Source of the DNA: DATMBF01 sp035559595
GTDB taxonomy: Bacteria; Bacteroidota; Ignavibacteria; UBA10030
Length of the DNA stretch: 64,000 bases
Reading direction: 5' to 3'
Assembly (NCBI GenBank): GCA_035559595.1
Contig: DATMBF010000030.1
Location: forward strand, 65,030 to 129,029
Shown: positions 1 to 8,811 of the stretch, piece by piece
Numbering within the stretch: position 1 is the stretch's first letter
Layout: each line of letters begins with the position of its first letter
Position numbers and translations under genes: made by a program
Notes under the pieces: model-generated
Seen by the model: the letters and a program-made list of their open reading frames with translations, nothing else
Databases searched by the model: none
What the model was told of the DNA's origin: nothing

Positions 1-1
1 G

Positions 2-1255
2 AACAAGGATGATTTCGATAATCTCTTCCAGTCGTTGGGGCGATTCGAGATCGTTTTGCTGACGGGAGGAGTTCTGCTCCTCCTTGTTCTCATCTATACT
101 ATTCACACCATCCTTTCCCCGTTCCTTGCGCTTGGCGCTGTCCTGTTTCTTCTTTACCCACTGCGGCGATACGCTCTCGCCAAGAATATCATGTCGCTCA
201 GCGTTATCCTTTTTGGTCTCTGGCTTGCCTACACGATTTCCGAAATTCTTGCGCCCTTTGTTCTTTCAATGCTCTTTTCCTATGTACTGAACCCGGTGGT
301 GAACAAGTGTGAAGGGTGGAGGATTCCGCGCTGGATAACTTCTCTGGTTCTCATTCTGCTTGTTGTCGGTATCCTGACGCTGGCGCTGTTCTTCATTCTT
401 CCAATCGCCTTCGGACAGGTCGAAGATATTTTGAATGTCGCTTCGGCAACCCTCGAAGATATGAACAAATGGTTCTGGCAGTCGGGCATCATGAAAGCAT
501 TCGAGCGTTACGGCGTCTCGGCTGAAGAGGCAAAAGCAGCCCTCAGCACGTACATTGTTCCTCGCCTTGAAGACATTATCAAGAGTACGCTCAGAGGGAT
601 GCTCGCTTTTGTCAGCAGCGTTTCCCAGGTTCTTACGCAGATTTTTTACATCATTCTCGTTCCGTTTCTCACATTTTATCTGTTGACAGATTTTCCAAAG
701 GTCGTTCATCGATTCAAGATGTTGTTTCCGCACCGCCGGAGGCACAAGGTCGAAGAATTCCTTTCTGAAGCGGATGCCGTCATCGGTCGATACTTGCGCG
801 GAGCGTTGACCGTCGCATTTCTCCAGGGAGTTCTTGTGGTGGGCCTCTTCAGTGCCTTTCAAATCAAATATGCATTGCTTTTAGGTATTCTCGCCGGCGT
901 TCTTGATCTGGTTCCGTACGTCGGCTTAATCATCACGATGGTTATCTCTGCAATCGTTGCCGCGTTCAGCGAACCTCCTGTTCTTCCAAAAGTTATTTCC
1001 GCCATTACGTCGATCGGGATTCTCCACTTGCTTGAAGTGATGCTCCTTGGCCCCCGGATTATTGGTGCAAAAGTCGGACTTCATCCTCTCCTCATTATTC
1101 TCTCCCTTCTTGTGTTCTGGTACTTTCTCGGATTCTTCGGCCTGCTCATCGCCGTGCCAACAACGGCCCTCATCATCCTTTCAGTTCGCGAATGGGAGGC
1201 GAACCGTCGCGGCATTCCGCTGAAAGAATATCACTCCATCGAAACTGAAGAGTAA
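2..1255 (+). CDS. AI-2E family transporter (PerM/YdiK type), 5' partial
   Basis: Polytopic inner-membrane protein of the AI-2E/PerM family. Members have been linked to autoinducer-2 export or Na+/H+ exchange, and the substrate here cannot be told. The reading frame is open to the left edge of the window. A TTG at 35 is possible, but the in-frame residues before it (…DNLFQSLGRFE) suggest the true start lies outside. About eight hydrophobic segments are visible. The family pattern is clear: paired N-terminal helices, a soluble central stretch (about residues 120-200), then a C-terminal helix bundle with the motifs DLVPYVG and GPRIIG typical of the family. The stop codon directly abuts the rsmI start, so the two genes are probably cotranscribed. 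Confidence 0.85.
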   Translation, partial: NKDDFDNLFQSLGRFEIVLLTGGVLLLLVLIYTIHTILSPFLALGAVLFLLYPLRRYALAKNIMSLSVILFGLWLAYTISEILAPFVLSMLFSYVLNPVVNKCEGWRIPRWITSLVLILLVVGILTLALFFILPIAFGQVEDILNVASATLEDMNKWFWQSGIMKAFERYGVSAEEAKAALSTYIVPRLEDIIKSTLRGMLAFVSSVSQVLTQIFYIILVPFLTFYLLTDFPKVVHRFKMLFPHRRRHKVEEFLSEADAVIGRYLRGALTVAFLQGVLVVGLFSAFQIKYALLLGILAGVLDLVPYVGLIITMVISAIVAAFSEPPVLPKVISAITSIGILHLLEVMLLGPRIIGAKVGLHPLLIILSLLVFWYFLGFFGLLIAVPTTALIILSVREWEANRRGIPLKEYHSIETEE

Positions 1256-1939
1256 ATGCCAGGGATTCTGTATCTCGTTGCGACTCCGATTGGAAATCCG
1301 GAGGATATGACCTTTCGTGCTCTTCGCGTGTTGAAGGAGGTTGACCTTGTTGTGTGCGAAGAACGGAAGGAGGGGATGCGACTGCTCCATCATTTCAAGA
1401 TTGAGAAGCCCGTGGAGAGTTTGAATGAGCATAACGAGCGCGCGGCCACATTCAACATTCTCGACCATCTCCAAAAAGGGAAGAACGTTGCAGTGGTTTC
1501 CGATGCGGGAACACCGGTCTTCTCCGATCCCGGCCAATTGCTTGTGGAGAAAGCTCTTGATGCAGGCATTCGTGTTGTTCCCGTTCCCGGTGCATCGTCG
1601 CTGATGCCGGCATTGACGGTTTCGGGATTCCCCATCGACCAGTTCGTGTTCTACGGATTCACGTCTCCCAAACGCCCGCGGCGTATTGCGGAACTCCAGC
1701 AGTTAAGAAAGGAGCAACGTACGATCGTCTTGATGGACGCACCGTACCGATTGCTTCCGCTGATGAAAGATATTGCCGATGTGTTCGGGGATTCCCGACG
1801 GGTTTGCGTGGCCTTTGATCTTACACTGCCGACGGAAGAGATCTTTCGCGGGAGTGGGCCGAGTCTCTACCGCCGGTTTTTAAAGGAGGACCGAAAAGGA
1901 GAGTTTGTTGTGATTATTGAAGGACGATCCTCACGATAA
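1256..1939 (+). CDS. rsmI: 16S rRNA (cytidine-1402-2'-O)-methyltransferase RsmI
   Basis: SAM-dependent tetrapyrrole-methylase-fold enzyme that 2'-O-methylates C1402 in the decoding centre of 16S rRNA. The N-terminal LYLVATPIGNPEDMTFRAL block, the VVSDAGTPVFSDPG motif and the PVPGASSLMPAL loop are diagnostic. At 227 residues it is shorter than the E. coli protein (about 286). It ends soon after the second domain, so the small C-terminal helical extension of the enterobacterial enzyme seems to be missing. The ATG starts on the base after the upstream stop codon. It converges with the arginine decarboxylase gene across only 22 bases. Confidence 0.93.
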   Translation: MPGILYLVATPIGNPEDMTFRALRVLKEVDLVVCEERKEGMRLLHHFKIEKPVESLNEHNERAATFNILDHLQKGKNVAVVSDAGTPVFSDPGQLLVEKALDAGIRVVPVPGASSLMPALTVSGFPIDQFVFYGFTSPKRPRRIAELQQLRKEQRTIVLMDAPYRLLPLMKDIADVFGDSRRVCVAFDLTLPTEEIFRGSGPSLYRRFLKEDRKGEFVVIIEGRSSR

Positions 1940-1961
1940 CAAGTGAATAAACTCCATTCTC

Positions 1962-2507
1962 TTAGGGAAAGAGCACAGCTGCAGCAATCACTGTCGTCCA
2001 GAGACCGTTTTTGTCCCCCTCAGCCGATTGCGTAATATTAAATGTCTTAACGATCTTTCCTGACATTTTGTAAATCTTCTCTCGCTCGTCCCACGCTGTG
2101 CCCGGATCGAATTCTACTCCGAGCGTCGTCGCCAGCATTGTCGCGGCAAGGTCTTCCGCATACTCGCCTGCCCGCTCATCGGTCTCGCCATAAGGATGGT
2201 GTTCAGAAAGATAGCCGTACATGCTGGAGTCGGCAGGCTGCGCCACACCGATCGAGGCGGCGATGAGGCGGTTCGGCTCATTGGTGGCATTTCGTGCCAT
2301 GACGCAAAATGTGATTGCCCCGGGTTGGAGGAGTTTGAGTCCTTCTTCGCGTGGTACGCGTTTGCAGTTTGGCGGGTAGATGCTGGACACCGTGACGATG
2401 TTACACTTTTCGATTCCGGCATCCCTCAAGGCAAGCTCGAAGGATTGCAGATAGTCTTTATGTCTTCCAACCCCTTTCGTAAAAAACATCTTTGATGGCA
2501 CGAACAC
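1962..2507 (-). CDS. pdaD: pyruvoyl-dependent arginine decarboxylase
   Basis: Converts arginine to agmatine, the first step of the agmatine route to polyamines. It uses a pyruvoyl group made by self-cleavage instead of PLP. The cleavage site is the Ser-Ser pair at residues 41-42 in VTVSSIYPP; the second serine would become the pyruvoyl group. The N-terminal FFTKGVGRHKD block and the SEHHPYGE and TAWDE motifs match the family, and 181 residues is normal. The start is GTG at 2507, preceded by GGAG eight bases upstream. The frame stays open further upstream but has no better start. It lies 70 bases downstream of tyrS on the same strand, so it may be read through from the smpB-tyrS unit. Confidence 0.92.
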   Translation of the reverse strand: MFVPSKMFFTKGVGRHKDYLQSFELALRDAGIEKCNIVTVSSIYPPNCKRVPREEGLKLLQPGAITFCVMARNATNEPNRLIAASIGVAQPADSSMYGYLSEHHPYGETDERAGEYAEDLAATMLATTLGVEFDPGTAWDEREKIYKMSGKIVKTFNITQSAEGDKNGLWTTVIAAAVLFP

Positions 2508-2577
2508 GTTCTCATCTCCGACTTTGGTAATGGTTATATGTGAGGGCTACGTCCATCGAACAGCCACCCTAGAAGAA

Positions 2578-3795
2578 TTAATGTTTCAGAACTTTCAGAA
2601 AGCGCCGCTTTCCGACTTTCAGCACGAATTCCTTTTTGTTGGGGATGGGAGCGTTGATGTCTGAGACCCGCTCACCATCGATCGTCACTCCACCCTGTTC
2701 GATGAGCCGGCGGGCGTCGCTCTTTGAGGAAGCCAAACTTGCTGCCGTTAACAATCCCACAATCGATTGTGCGCCGTTGTCTTTAGGCAGGACAAACTCC
2801 TCGATCTTGTCCGGCAACTCTTTCTGAACGAAGATACGGTCGAACTCCTCTTCGGCCTTTTGAGCGGCACCGGCGTTGTGGTACATCCGAACGAGCGTTC
2901 GCGCCAGCAGTCTCTTCAGGTCGCGTGGATTGGCGCTATCATCTGCCAGACTCTTCTTGATCGCCTTCAGTTCAGCATTGGAGATGTCGGTTGCCAGTTC
3001 GAAATACGTAGAGATAAGCTCGTCGGGAATGCGCATCGTTTTGCCGTAGATCTCCTGCGGCGGCTCGTTGATACCGATGTAATTGTCGAGCGACTTGCTC
3101 ATCTTTTCGATCCCGTCAGTGCCGGGGAGGATGGGCATCGTGAGAGCGACCTGCGGTTCAAGCCCGTACTCGCGCTGGATATCTCTGCCAACGAGCAAGT
3201 TGAATTTCTGATCGGTTCCCCCCAGCTCGATATCCGCTTCAATCGCTACGGAATCCATGGCCTGGGCAAGCGGATACAACAGTTCGTGGATGCTGATCGG
3301 CTCGCCAGCTTTGTAGCGCTCGGTGAAATCATCACGCTCAAGCATCCGCGCAAGGGTGTAGCGGCTTGAGAGCTGGATGACATCGGCAAAACTCATCTTG
3401 CTGAGCCATTCGGAGTTGTACTGCATGCGAACGCGCGCTGTGGAGAGAATTTTCGTGGCCTGTTCGAAATACGTCTGCCCGTTGCGGCGGGTTTCGTCGA
3501 GAGTGAGGGAGGGTCGGGTTTTGCTTTTGCCGGACGGATCGCCGATCATCCCCGTGAAATCTCCGATGATCAGCACGGCCTGATGACCGAGATCTTGAAA
3601 TTGTCGGAGTTTTCGGAGAACGACAGAGTGCCCAAGATGAAGATCAGGTCGGCTCGGATCGCAGCCAAGCTTAACTTTGAGCGGCTTGTTTGTCTGAATG
3701 GATCGATCAAGCTTTTTGACCAGGTCCTCTTCGGGAATAATCTCCGCGACTCCCCGCTTGATCAGGTCCATTTGTTCATTGAGTGGAGGAAACAA
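2578..3795 (-). CDS. tyrS: tyrosyl-tRNA synthetase
   Basis: Class I aminoacyl-tRNA synthetase that charges tRNA-Tyr. The HIGH-type motif is HLGH at residues 53-56, after GCDPSRPDL. The KMSKS loop is at 231-235. The C-terminal 60-70 residues form an S4 RNA-binding domain (ARRLIEQGGVTIDGERV). The sequence type (GDFTGMIGDPSGKS) is that of the TyrS2/TyrZ subfamily rather than the classical E. coli one. The start is ATG, only three bases after the smpB stop, so smpB and tyrS are one transcription unit. Length (405) is normal and all catalytic motifs are intact. Confidence 0.96.
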   Translation of the reverse strand: MFPPLNEQMDLIKRGVAEIIPEEDLVKKLDRSIQTNKPLKVKLGCDPSRPDLHLGHSVVLRKLRQFQDLGHQAVLIIGDFTGMIGDPSGKSKTRPSLTLDETRRNGQTYFEQATKILSTARVRMQYNSEWLSKMSFADVIQLSSRYTLARMLERDDFTERYKAGEPISIHELLYPLAQAMDSVAIEADIELGGTDQKFNLLVGRDIQREYGLEPQVALTMPILPGTDGIEKMSKSLDNYIGINEPPQEIYGKTMRIPDELISTYFELATDISNAELKAIKKSLADDSANPRDLKRLLARTLVRMYHNAGAAQKAEEEFDRIFVQKELPDKIEEFVLPKDNGAQSIVGLLTAASLASSKSDARRLIEQGGVTIDGERVSDINAPIPNKKEFVLKVGKRRFLKVLKH

Positions 3796-3798
3796 TTC

Positions 3799-4296
3799 TT
3801 ATGACAGACTCCTTTTCATTCGTTGTGCAATTTGCCGCTTCGCCTCGCGCTCGGCGATCGCTTCCCGCTTATCGAACGAGCGCTTTCCTCGTGCTACAGC
3901 GAGCTCGACCTTCGCGTATGGTCCTTTGAAATAGACGGAGAGTGGAACGAGCGTCAAACCTTTTTCCTTTACCTTGCCGATGAGTTTGCGGATCTGACTT
4001 CGATGGAGCAGAAGTTTCCGCGTTCGTGTCGGCTCGTGATTGCTGATGCCGCCGTGCGAATATGGACTGATGTGCATCCCGATCAACCAGACCTCCCCGT
4101 TCTTCACGATGGCGTAACTATCCTGAAGATTCGCTTGACCCTGTCGAATCGACTTTACCTCGGTCCCTGTGAGCGCGATGCCGGCTTCATAGGACTCGAG
4201 GATCGAATAATTGTGTCGTGCCTTTCGGTTGGAAACCACCACGCGCGTCTGCGCGTCGGAGCGCTTCCGCGCGGAGACGGGCTCGTGCTCTGACAT
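3799..4296 (-). CDS. smpB: SsrA-binding protein SmpB
   Basis: Binds tmRNA and delivers it to stalled ribosomes in trans-translation. The OB-fold core is clear: NRKARHNYSILESYEAGIALTGTEVKSIR, split here as NRKARHNYSI and then GTEVKSIR. It is followed by HISPYSHGG and the basic C-terminal tail (REAKRQIAQRMKRSLS) that folds in the mRNA channel. I place the start at ATG 4296 (MSEHEPV). The open frame extends to a TTG at 4347, but a TACATTTG -10-like element on the minus strand (4345-4352) covers that TTG, so it is probably not translated. No tmRNA gene is seen in this window. Confidence 0.93.
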   Translation of the reverse strand: MSEHEPVSARKRSDAQTRVVVSNRKARHNYSILESYEAGIALTGTEVKSIRQGQANLQDSYAIVKNGEVWLIGMHISPYSHGGISNHEPTRTRKLLLHRSQIRKLIGKVKEKGLTLVPLSVYFKGPYAKVELAVARGKRSFDKREAIAEREAKRQIAQRMKRSLS

Positions 4297-4479
4297 CCGG
4301 TCGAAAAATTTTGGAACTATAATAGGGGAAAAGTGAAAAAGAATCAAATGTAGCGCAGAGGAAAACTGATGCTCACTGATGGTCGCGGATACAAGTTGAG
4401 GAAAGAGTTCATGCGACCACGAGTTGGTAAACGTCCGCTGGTCTGTCAGATTGAGTGGAAGTCGGCCTCAATCCGTTGG

Positions 4480-4508
4480 TTGTTTTTTGCGGCAGTTATC
4501 GGTATATT
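4480..4508 (+). promoter_or_regulatory. predicted promoter of the lpd-lipB-E1-E2-lipA operon
   Basis: TTGTTT at 4480-4485, a 17-base spacer, and TATATT at 4503-4508. It fits the TTG-N20-TAnnTT pattern that recurs in this window. It would give a leader of about 50 bases before lpd. The surrounding 220 bases (4348-4568) hold no convincing gene. Confidence 0.55.
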
Positions 4509-4568
4509 CAGCAGGTCTTTTCATAGCTCGCGTGCTTCGCAGATCTTGATTAAGATGAAAGGTCATTC

Positions 4569-5963
4569 ATGGCAGAACGTCAATTCGATGTCACTGTAGT
4601 TGGCGGCGGACCCGGCGGATACGTTGCGGCTATTCGTGCGGCGCAACTTGGACTGAACGTTGGACTTGTGGAAAGAGATCGATTGGGTGGAATTTGTCTG
4701 AACTGGGGTTGTATTCCTTCGAAAGCTTTGCTGAAGAGTGCCGAGCTCTACCATACCTTCAAGAAATCTGAAGAATTCGGCATTTCCCACAAGGACCTGA
4801 AGCATGATTGGTCGAAGATTATTAAGCGAAGCAGGGACGTCTCGGATCGGATTACCAAGGGTGTTGAATACCTGATGAACAAAAACAAGATCGAGGTGAT
4901 TCCTGGCTCGGCCAAACTTACGGGCAAGAACTCGATGGAGGTAAGCTCCAACGGCAAGGTTATCCACACCGTCAAATCCAAAAGCATTATCATTGCCACC
5001 GGCGGTAGACCCCGTACGATCCCCGGTGTTGCGATTGATAAGAAAAAGGTCATTTCCAGCACCGAGGCGATGATCCTCGAGAAGCAGCCGAAGGATTTGA
5101 TCGTTATCGGCGGTGGAGCGATCGGTGTGGAGTTTGCCTATTTCTACAATGCTTTCGGAACGAAGGTCACGATCGTCGAGATGATGCCGAACATTCTCCC
5201 TTTGGAGGACAAAGAGATGGCGAAGATCGTGGAATCTTCATTCAAAAAGTCGGGAATTGAGATTCTTACCAACGCCAAGGTGGAGGGTGTCAAGGTTGGA
5301 AATGACGTGGAAGTAACCGTTACGAGTCCGGATGGGAAAAAGAGCATCAAAGCTGAGATTGCTCTCATGGCCATCGGTGTACAAGGGAATTCTGAGAATA
5401 TCGGCCTCGAGACAGCCGGTGTGCAAGTGGAAAAGGGATTCGTGAAAGTAAATGAGTTCGGGCAGACGAATGTTCCGGGTATCTATGCCATTGGAGATGT
5501 CAGTGGACCGCCCCTTCTTGCCCACGTCGCGTCGCACGAAGGTATTGTTGCCGCTGAGCATATTGCAGGGAAGGCCTCGCATGGCATCGACCGAAAGAGT
5601 TTCCCAAGTTGCACATACTGCCAGCCGCAAATCGCAAGCATCGGAATGACCGAAGAGGCAGCGTTAGCGGCGGGATACAAGATCAAAGTGGGGAAATTCC
5701 CGTTTCGACCACTTGGCAAAGCCATGGCAATTGGGGAGACAGAAGGTCAAGTGAAACTGATCTTTGACGAGAAATATGGTGAGCTTCTTGGCGCCCATAT
5801 CGTTGGCTCTGAAGCAACGGAACTCATTGCTGAACTGGTCACGGCAAAATCCCTCGAAACGACATACGAGGAGATCTGGCGAACCATGCACGCGCACCCG
5901 ACGCTCTCCGAGGCAGTAATGGAGGCAGCCGGAAATGCGTACGGTGTTGCCATTCACCTATGA
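4569..5963 (+). CDS. lpdA: dihydrolipoyl dehydrogenase (E3)
   Basis: FAD-dependent disulfide oxidoreductase that re-oxidises dihydrolipoamide with NAD+ in 2-oxoacid dehydrogenase complexes. The FAD Rossmann motif GGGPGG is at residues 12-17. The redox-active cysteine pair is C43/C48 in GGICLNWGCIPSK. A second GGGAIGVEFA motif binds NAD. The C-terminal HAHPTLSEA carries the active-site His-Glu of the partner subunit. It lacks an N-terminal lipoyl domain. First gene of the lipoate operon; its end overlaps lipB by four bases (ATGA), which indicates translational coupling. It can serve the E1/E2 encoded just downstream and any other complexes in the cell. Confidence 0.96.
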   Translation: MAERQFDVTVVGGGPGGYVAAIRAAQLGLNVGLVERDRLGGICLNWGCIPSKALLKSAELYHTFKKSEEFGISHKDLKHDWSKIIKRSRDVSDRITKGVEYLMNKNKIEVIPGSAKLTGKNSMEVSSNGKVIHTVKSKSIIIATGGRPRTIPGVAIDKKKVISSTEAMILEKQPKDLIVIGGGAIGVEFAYFYNAFGTKVTIVEMMPNILPLEDKEMAKIVESSFKKSGIEILTNAKVEGVKVGNDVEVTVTSPDGKKSIKAEIALMAIGVQGNSENIGLETAGVQVEKGFVKVNEFGQTNVPGIYAIGDVSGPPLLAHVASHEGIVAAEHIAGKASHGIDRKSFPSCTYCQPQIASIGMTEEAALAAGYKIKVGKFPFRPLGKAMAIGETEGQVKLIFDEKYGELLGAHIVGSEATELIAELVTAKSLETTYEEIWRTMHAHPTLSEAVMEAAGNAYGVAIHL

Positions 5964-6661
5964 ACTCCGTCGCCGTTGTTGACATTGGCCGAACCCGTTA
6001 CGCGGGTGCTTGGAAGCTTCAACAGAAGCTCTTCGAGCTTCGTCATTACGGTCTTATCGGTGACGTCCTGCTGCTGACCGAGCATGAGCACGTGTACACT
6101 CTGGGAAAAGGTGCGAATGACAACCATGTGCTTGCATCGGAAGAGGAGCTAGCGAGAACGGGTGTTGATCTGTTCCGCATTGACAGGGGTGGCGACGTTA
6201 CCTACCATGGGCCGGGTCAGATCGTTGCGTATCCGATTCTCGATCTCAACAACTACTTCAACGATATTCACCACTATCTGAGATGTCTTGAGGAAGTCAT
6301 TATCCAAACGCTGATGGAGTATGGGATCGAATCGGAGCGGGAAGAGGGTATGACAGGTGTGTGGGTAAAGGGTGAGAAGATTGCTGCCATCGGCGTCAAG
6401 GTTAGCCGCTGGATTACAATGCACGGCCTTGCATTCAATGTGAATACGGATTTGAGTTATTTTGGGCGGATTATTCCTTGCGGGATTTTCCACAAAGGGG
6501 TGACGTCGATGAAACAGCTTCTGGGTCGAGAGGTCCCGTTAAGTGAAGTTCAGAAGTCTCTTGTCGAGGAATTCGGTAATGTGTTCGGCTGTGCAACCCA
6601 ATCGATGGCGCTTGAGGAAATGTCGCAGCGAATCGCTTCTCTGGATGTGCCTCAATCCTGA
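5960..6661 (+). CDS. lipB: octanoyl-[ACP]:protein octanoyltransferase LipB
   Basis: Transfers octanoyl from acyl-carrier protein to the lipoyl-domain lysine of E2-type proteins, before sulfur insertion by LipA. The catalytic cysteine is C174 in RIIPCGI and the partner lysine is K147 in IAAIGVKVSRW. The RGGDVTYHGPGQ block is also conserved. Length (233) is normal. It overlaps lpd by four bases, and its stop codon shares a base with the E1 start (TGATG). Its place between E3 and E1 ties lipoylation directly to production of the complex. Confidence 0.96.
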   Translation: MNSVAVVDIGRTRYAGAWKLQQKLFELRHYGLIGDVLLLTEHEHVYTLGKGANDNHVLASEEELARTGVDLFRIDRGGDVTYHGPGQIVAYPILDLNNYFNDIHHYLRCLEEVIIQTLMEYGIESEREEGMTGVWVKGEKIAAIGVKVSRWITMHGLAFNVNTDLSYFGRIIPCGIFHKGVTSMKQLLGREVPLSEVQKSLVEEFGNVFGCATQSMALEEMSQRIASLDVPQS

Positions 6662-8766
6662 TGGCGCATAAGGCACGAAAACCGATAAGGAGAACACGGA
6701 AAGGAGCTGTCAGAACAATGGCTTCAGCAAATACTGAGGTTGCCGTGAAGAAATCCAAGCGTGTCGATCTTTCGAAAGACCAGGTCATTGGTGTCTATCG
6801 AACGATGTTGACGGCGAGACGGATCGATGAAAAGCACCTCATTCTGCTCAAGCAAGGCAAGTCGTTCTTTCACATCGGAGGATCTGGACATGAGGCAGCG
6901 CAAACCGCTGCTGCTGTCAATCTCAAACCCGGATTCGATTATGCCTGTCCCTACTATCGCGATCTGGCCTTTTGCCTTCAGTACGGACTGACGCCGAAGG
7001 AGTACTTCCTAGCCGCGATGCATCGGGCCGATGATGTGATGACAGGTGCCCGACAAATGCCGGGACACTACGGTAAAAAAGAACTTCGCATTATTACACA
7101 ATCCAGTCCGACCGGAACCCAATACTTGCAGGCGGTAGGATTAGGACTTGCTGCAAAGAAAGAAAAGACGGGGGAGGTGGTGTATGTCTCTTCCGGTGAA
7201 GGTGCAACAAGCGAGGGAGAGTTCTTCGAGGCGGTAAACTGGGCAGCGCGAGAAGCGGTGCCGGTGATCTTTTTTATTCAGGACAACAAGTACGCAATCT
7301 CCGTTCCTGTCCATCAGCAAACGGCGGGTGGATCGGTGTATGAGGCGACGAAAGGTTTTAAAGGATTGAACCGATACAACGTTGATGGAACGAACTTCGT
7401 CGAAACATACCAAGTGGTGAAGGAGGCAGTCCAGAAAGCAAGGAGCGGCGAGGGCCCAAGTCTTGTTCTGGCCAACGTTGTACGGCTTCTTCCACACTCA
7501 TCTTCCGACGACGATCGCAAGTATCGATCCAAGGATGATCTTGAGCGGGATCGATCGCGTGATCCTATCCCGCAAATGGCTCGTTTCCTCATTGAGGAAG
7601 GATTTCTGACTGATAGCGAAGCTGCTGCCATTGCCGAAGAGGTCAAAGAGGCCGTCGATGCCGCTGCTGATGCTGCAGAGGCACATGCGGTTCCCGATCC
7701 TGCAACCGTTGCGCTCCACGTCTATGGCGAGGCGCATGCCAACCCTCCAAGAAACTTCGTTGAGCCCGAGCACAAAGGAAATCGTATCGTCATGGTTGAT
7801 GCGATCAACCACGCGTTGCACGAAGAGATGGAGCGGGAGCCAAAGATGGTGGTTTTTGGCGAGGATATTGAAGATGGGAAGGGTGGGGTCTTTACTGCAA
7901 CGAAGGGCCTTTCGACCAAGTTTGGAACGACGCGCGTTTTCAATTCTCCATTAGCTGAGGCAAGCATTATCGGAGTTGCTGTTGGAATGGCGTTGAAAGG
8001 ATGGAAACCGGTTCCGGAGATTCAGTTTGGCGATTACATCTGGCCGGGGTTTATGCAGATTCGCGACGAGCTGGCAATGTTCCGGTATCGTTCGAATGGG
8101 AGCTGGACATGCCCGGTCGTGATCCGCGTTCCGGTCGGAGGATACATTCATGGCGGACATTATCACAGCCAATGTATCGAAAGCATCATGGCACATATTC
8201 CCGGGATTCGGCTGGCGTTTCCCTCAAACGCCGCGGACGCAAAGGGATTACTCAAGGCAGCAATTCGTGGAGACGATCCTGTGATCTTCATGGAACACAA
8301 GGGACTCTACCGCCAGGGCTATGCGGCCTCTCCCGAACCCGATGCGGACTATATTCTGCCGTTTGGTGTCGCGGCCGTCAAAAGAGAAGGCACAGACATC
8401 ACGATCATTACGTACGGGGCGATGGTACAAAAGTCCCTTGAAGCGGCGACAAAAATGGAGGAGAAGGGCGTATCAGTGGAGGTTATCGACATCCGCACGA
8501 TGAATCCGCTTGATGAGGAAACGATCTACGCTTCTGTGAGAAAGACAAACAAGGTGTTGATTGTTCATGAAGACACTATCACGGCGGGGTTTGGGGCAGA
8601 GATCGCTGCTCTGATCGCACGGAATTGCTTCGAGTTGCTTGATGGTCCTGTCATGCGGGTTGCAGCTCTTGATACACCGGTTCCGTATGCTCCGACGCTT
8701 GAAGATGCGATGTTACCGAATGAGAAGAAGATTCTTACTGCCTTGGAAGAGCTTGCAAATTATTAG
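6661..8766 (+). CDS. 2-oxoacid dehydrogenase E1, alpha and beta subunits fused
   Basis: Thiamine-diphosphate enzyme that decarboxylates a 2-oxoacid and reductively acylates E2. Residues about 40-340 are the alpha subunit, with the ThDP signature GEGATSEGEFFEAVNWA…QDN. Residues about 375-701 are the beta subunit, starting at NRIVMVDAINHALHEEM with EDIEDGKGGVF. Separate-gene versions exist in most bacteria; the single-chain form is common in Bacteroidota/Chlorobi and is usually annotated as branched-chain (2-oxoisovalerate) or pyruvate dehydrogenase. The substrate cannot be settled by reading. The first ATG (6661) overlaps the lipB stop. A second ATG at 6718, with AAAGGAG ten bases upstream, would remove a very basic 19-residue leader and is a credible alternative start. 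Confidence 0.93.
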   Translation: MAHKARKPIRRTRKGAVRTMASANTEVAVKKSKRVDLSKDQVIGVYRTMLTARRIDEKHLILLKQGKSFFHIGGSGHEAAQTAAAVNLKPGFDYACPYYRDLAFCLQYGLTPKEYFLAAMHRADDVMTGARQMPGHYGKKELRIITQSSPTGTQYLQAVGLGLAAKKEKTGEVVYVSSGEGATSEGEFFEAVNWAAREAVPVIFFIQDNKYAISVPVHQQTAGGSVYEATKGFKGLNRYNVDGTNFVETYQVVKEAVQKARSGEGPSLVLANVVRLLPHSSSDDDRKYRSKDDLERDRSRDPIPQMARFLIEEGFLTDSEAAAIAEEVKEAVDAAADAAEAHAVPDPATVALHVYGEAHANPPRNFVEPEHKGNRIVMVDAINHALHEEMEREPKMVVFGEDIEDGKGGVFTATKGLSTKFGTTRVFNSPLAEASIIGVAVGMALKGWKPVPEIQFGDYIWPGFMQIRDELAMFRYRSNGSWTCPVVIRVPVGGYIHGGHYHSQCIESIMAHIPGIRLAFPSNAADAKGLLKAAIRGDDPVIFMEHKGLYRQGYAASPEPDADYILPFGVAAVKREGTDITIITYGAMVQKSLEAATKMEEKGVSVEVIDIRTMNPLDEETIYASVRKTNKVLIVHEDTITAGFGAEIAALIARNCFELLDGPVMRVAALDTPVPYAPTLEDAMLPNEKKILTALEELANY

Positions 8767-8811
8767 CGTTGTCGTGGATGTGATGATGAAGACGCACAAC
8801 AAGGAGCGCCT

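Noticed and set aside
4369..4599. 76-codon frame before lpd
   Set aside because: It covers the predicted lpd promoter and overlaps the lpd start; no ribosome-binding site or family.
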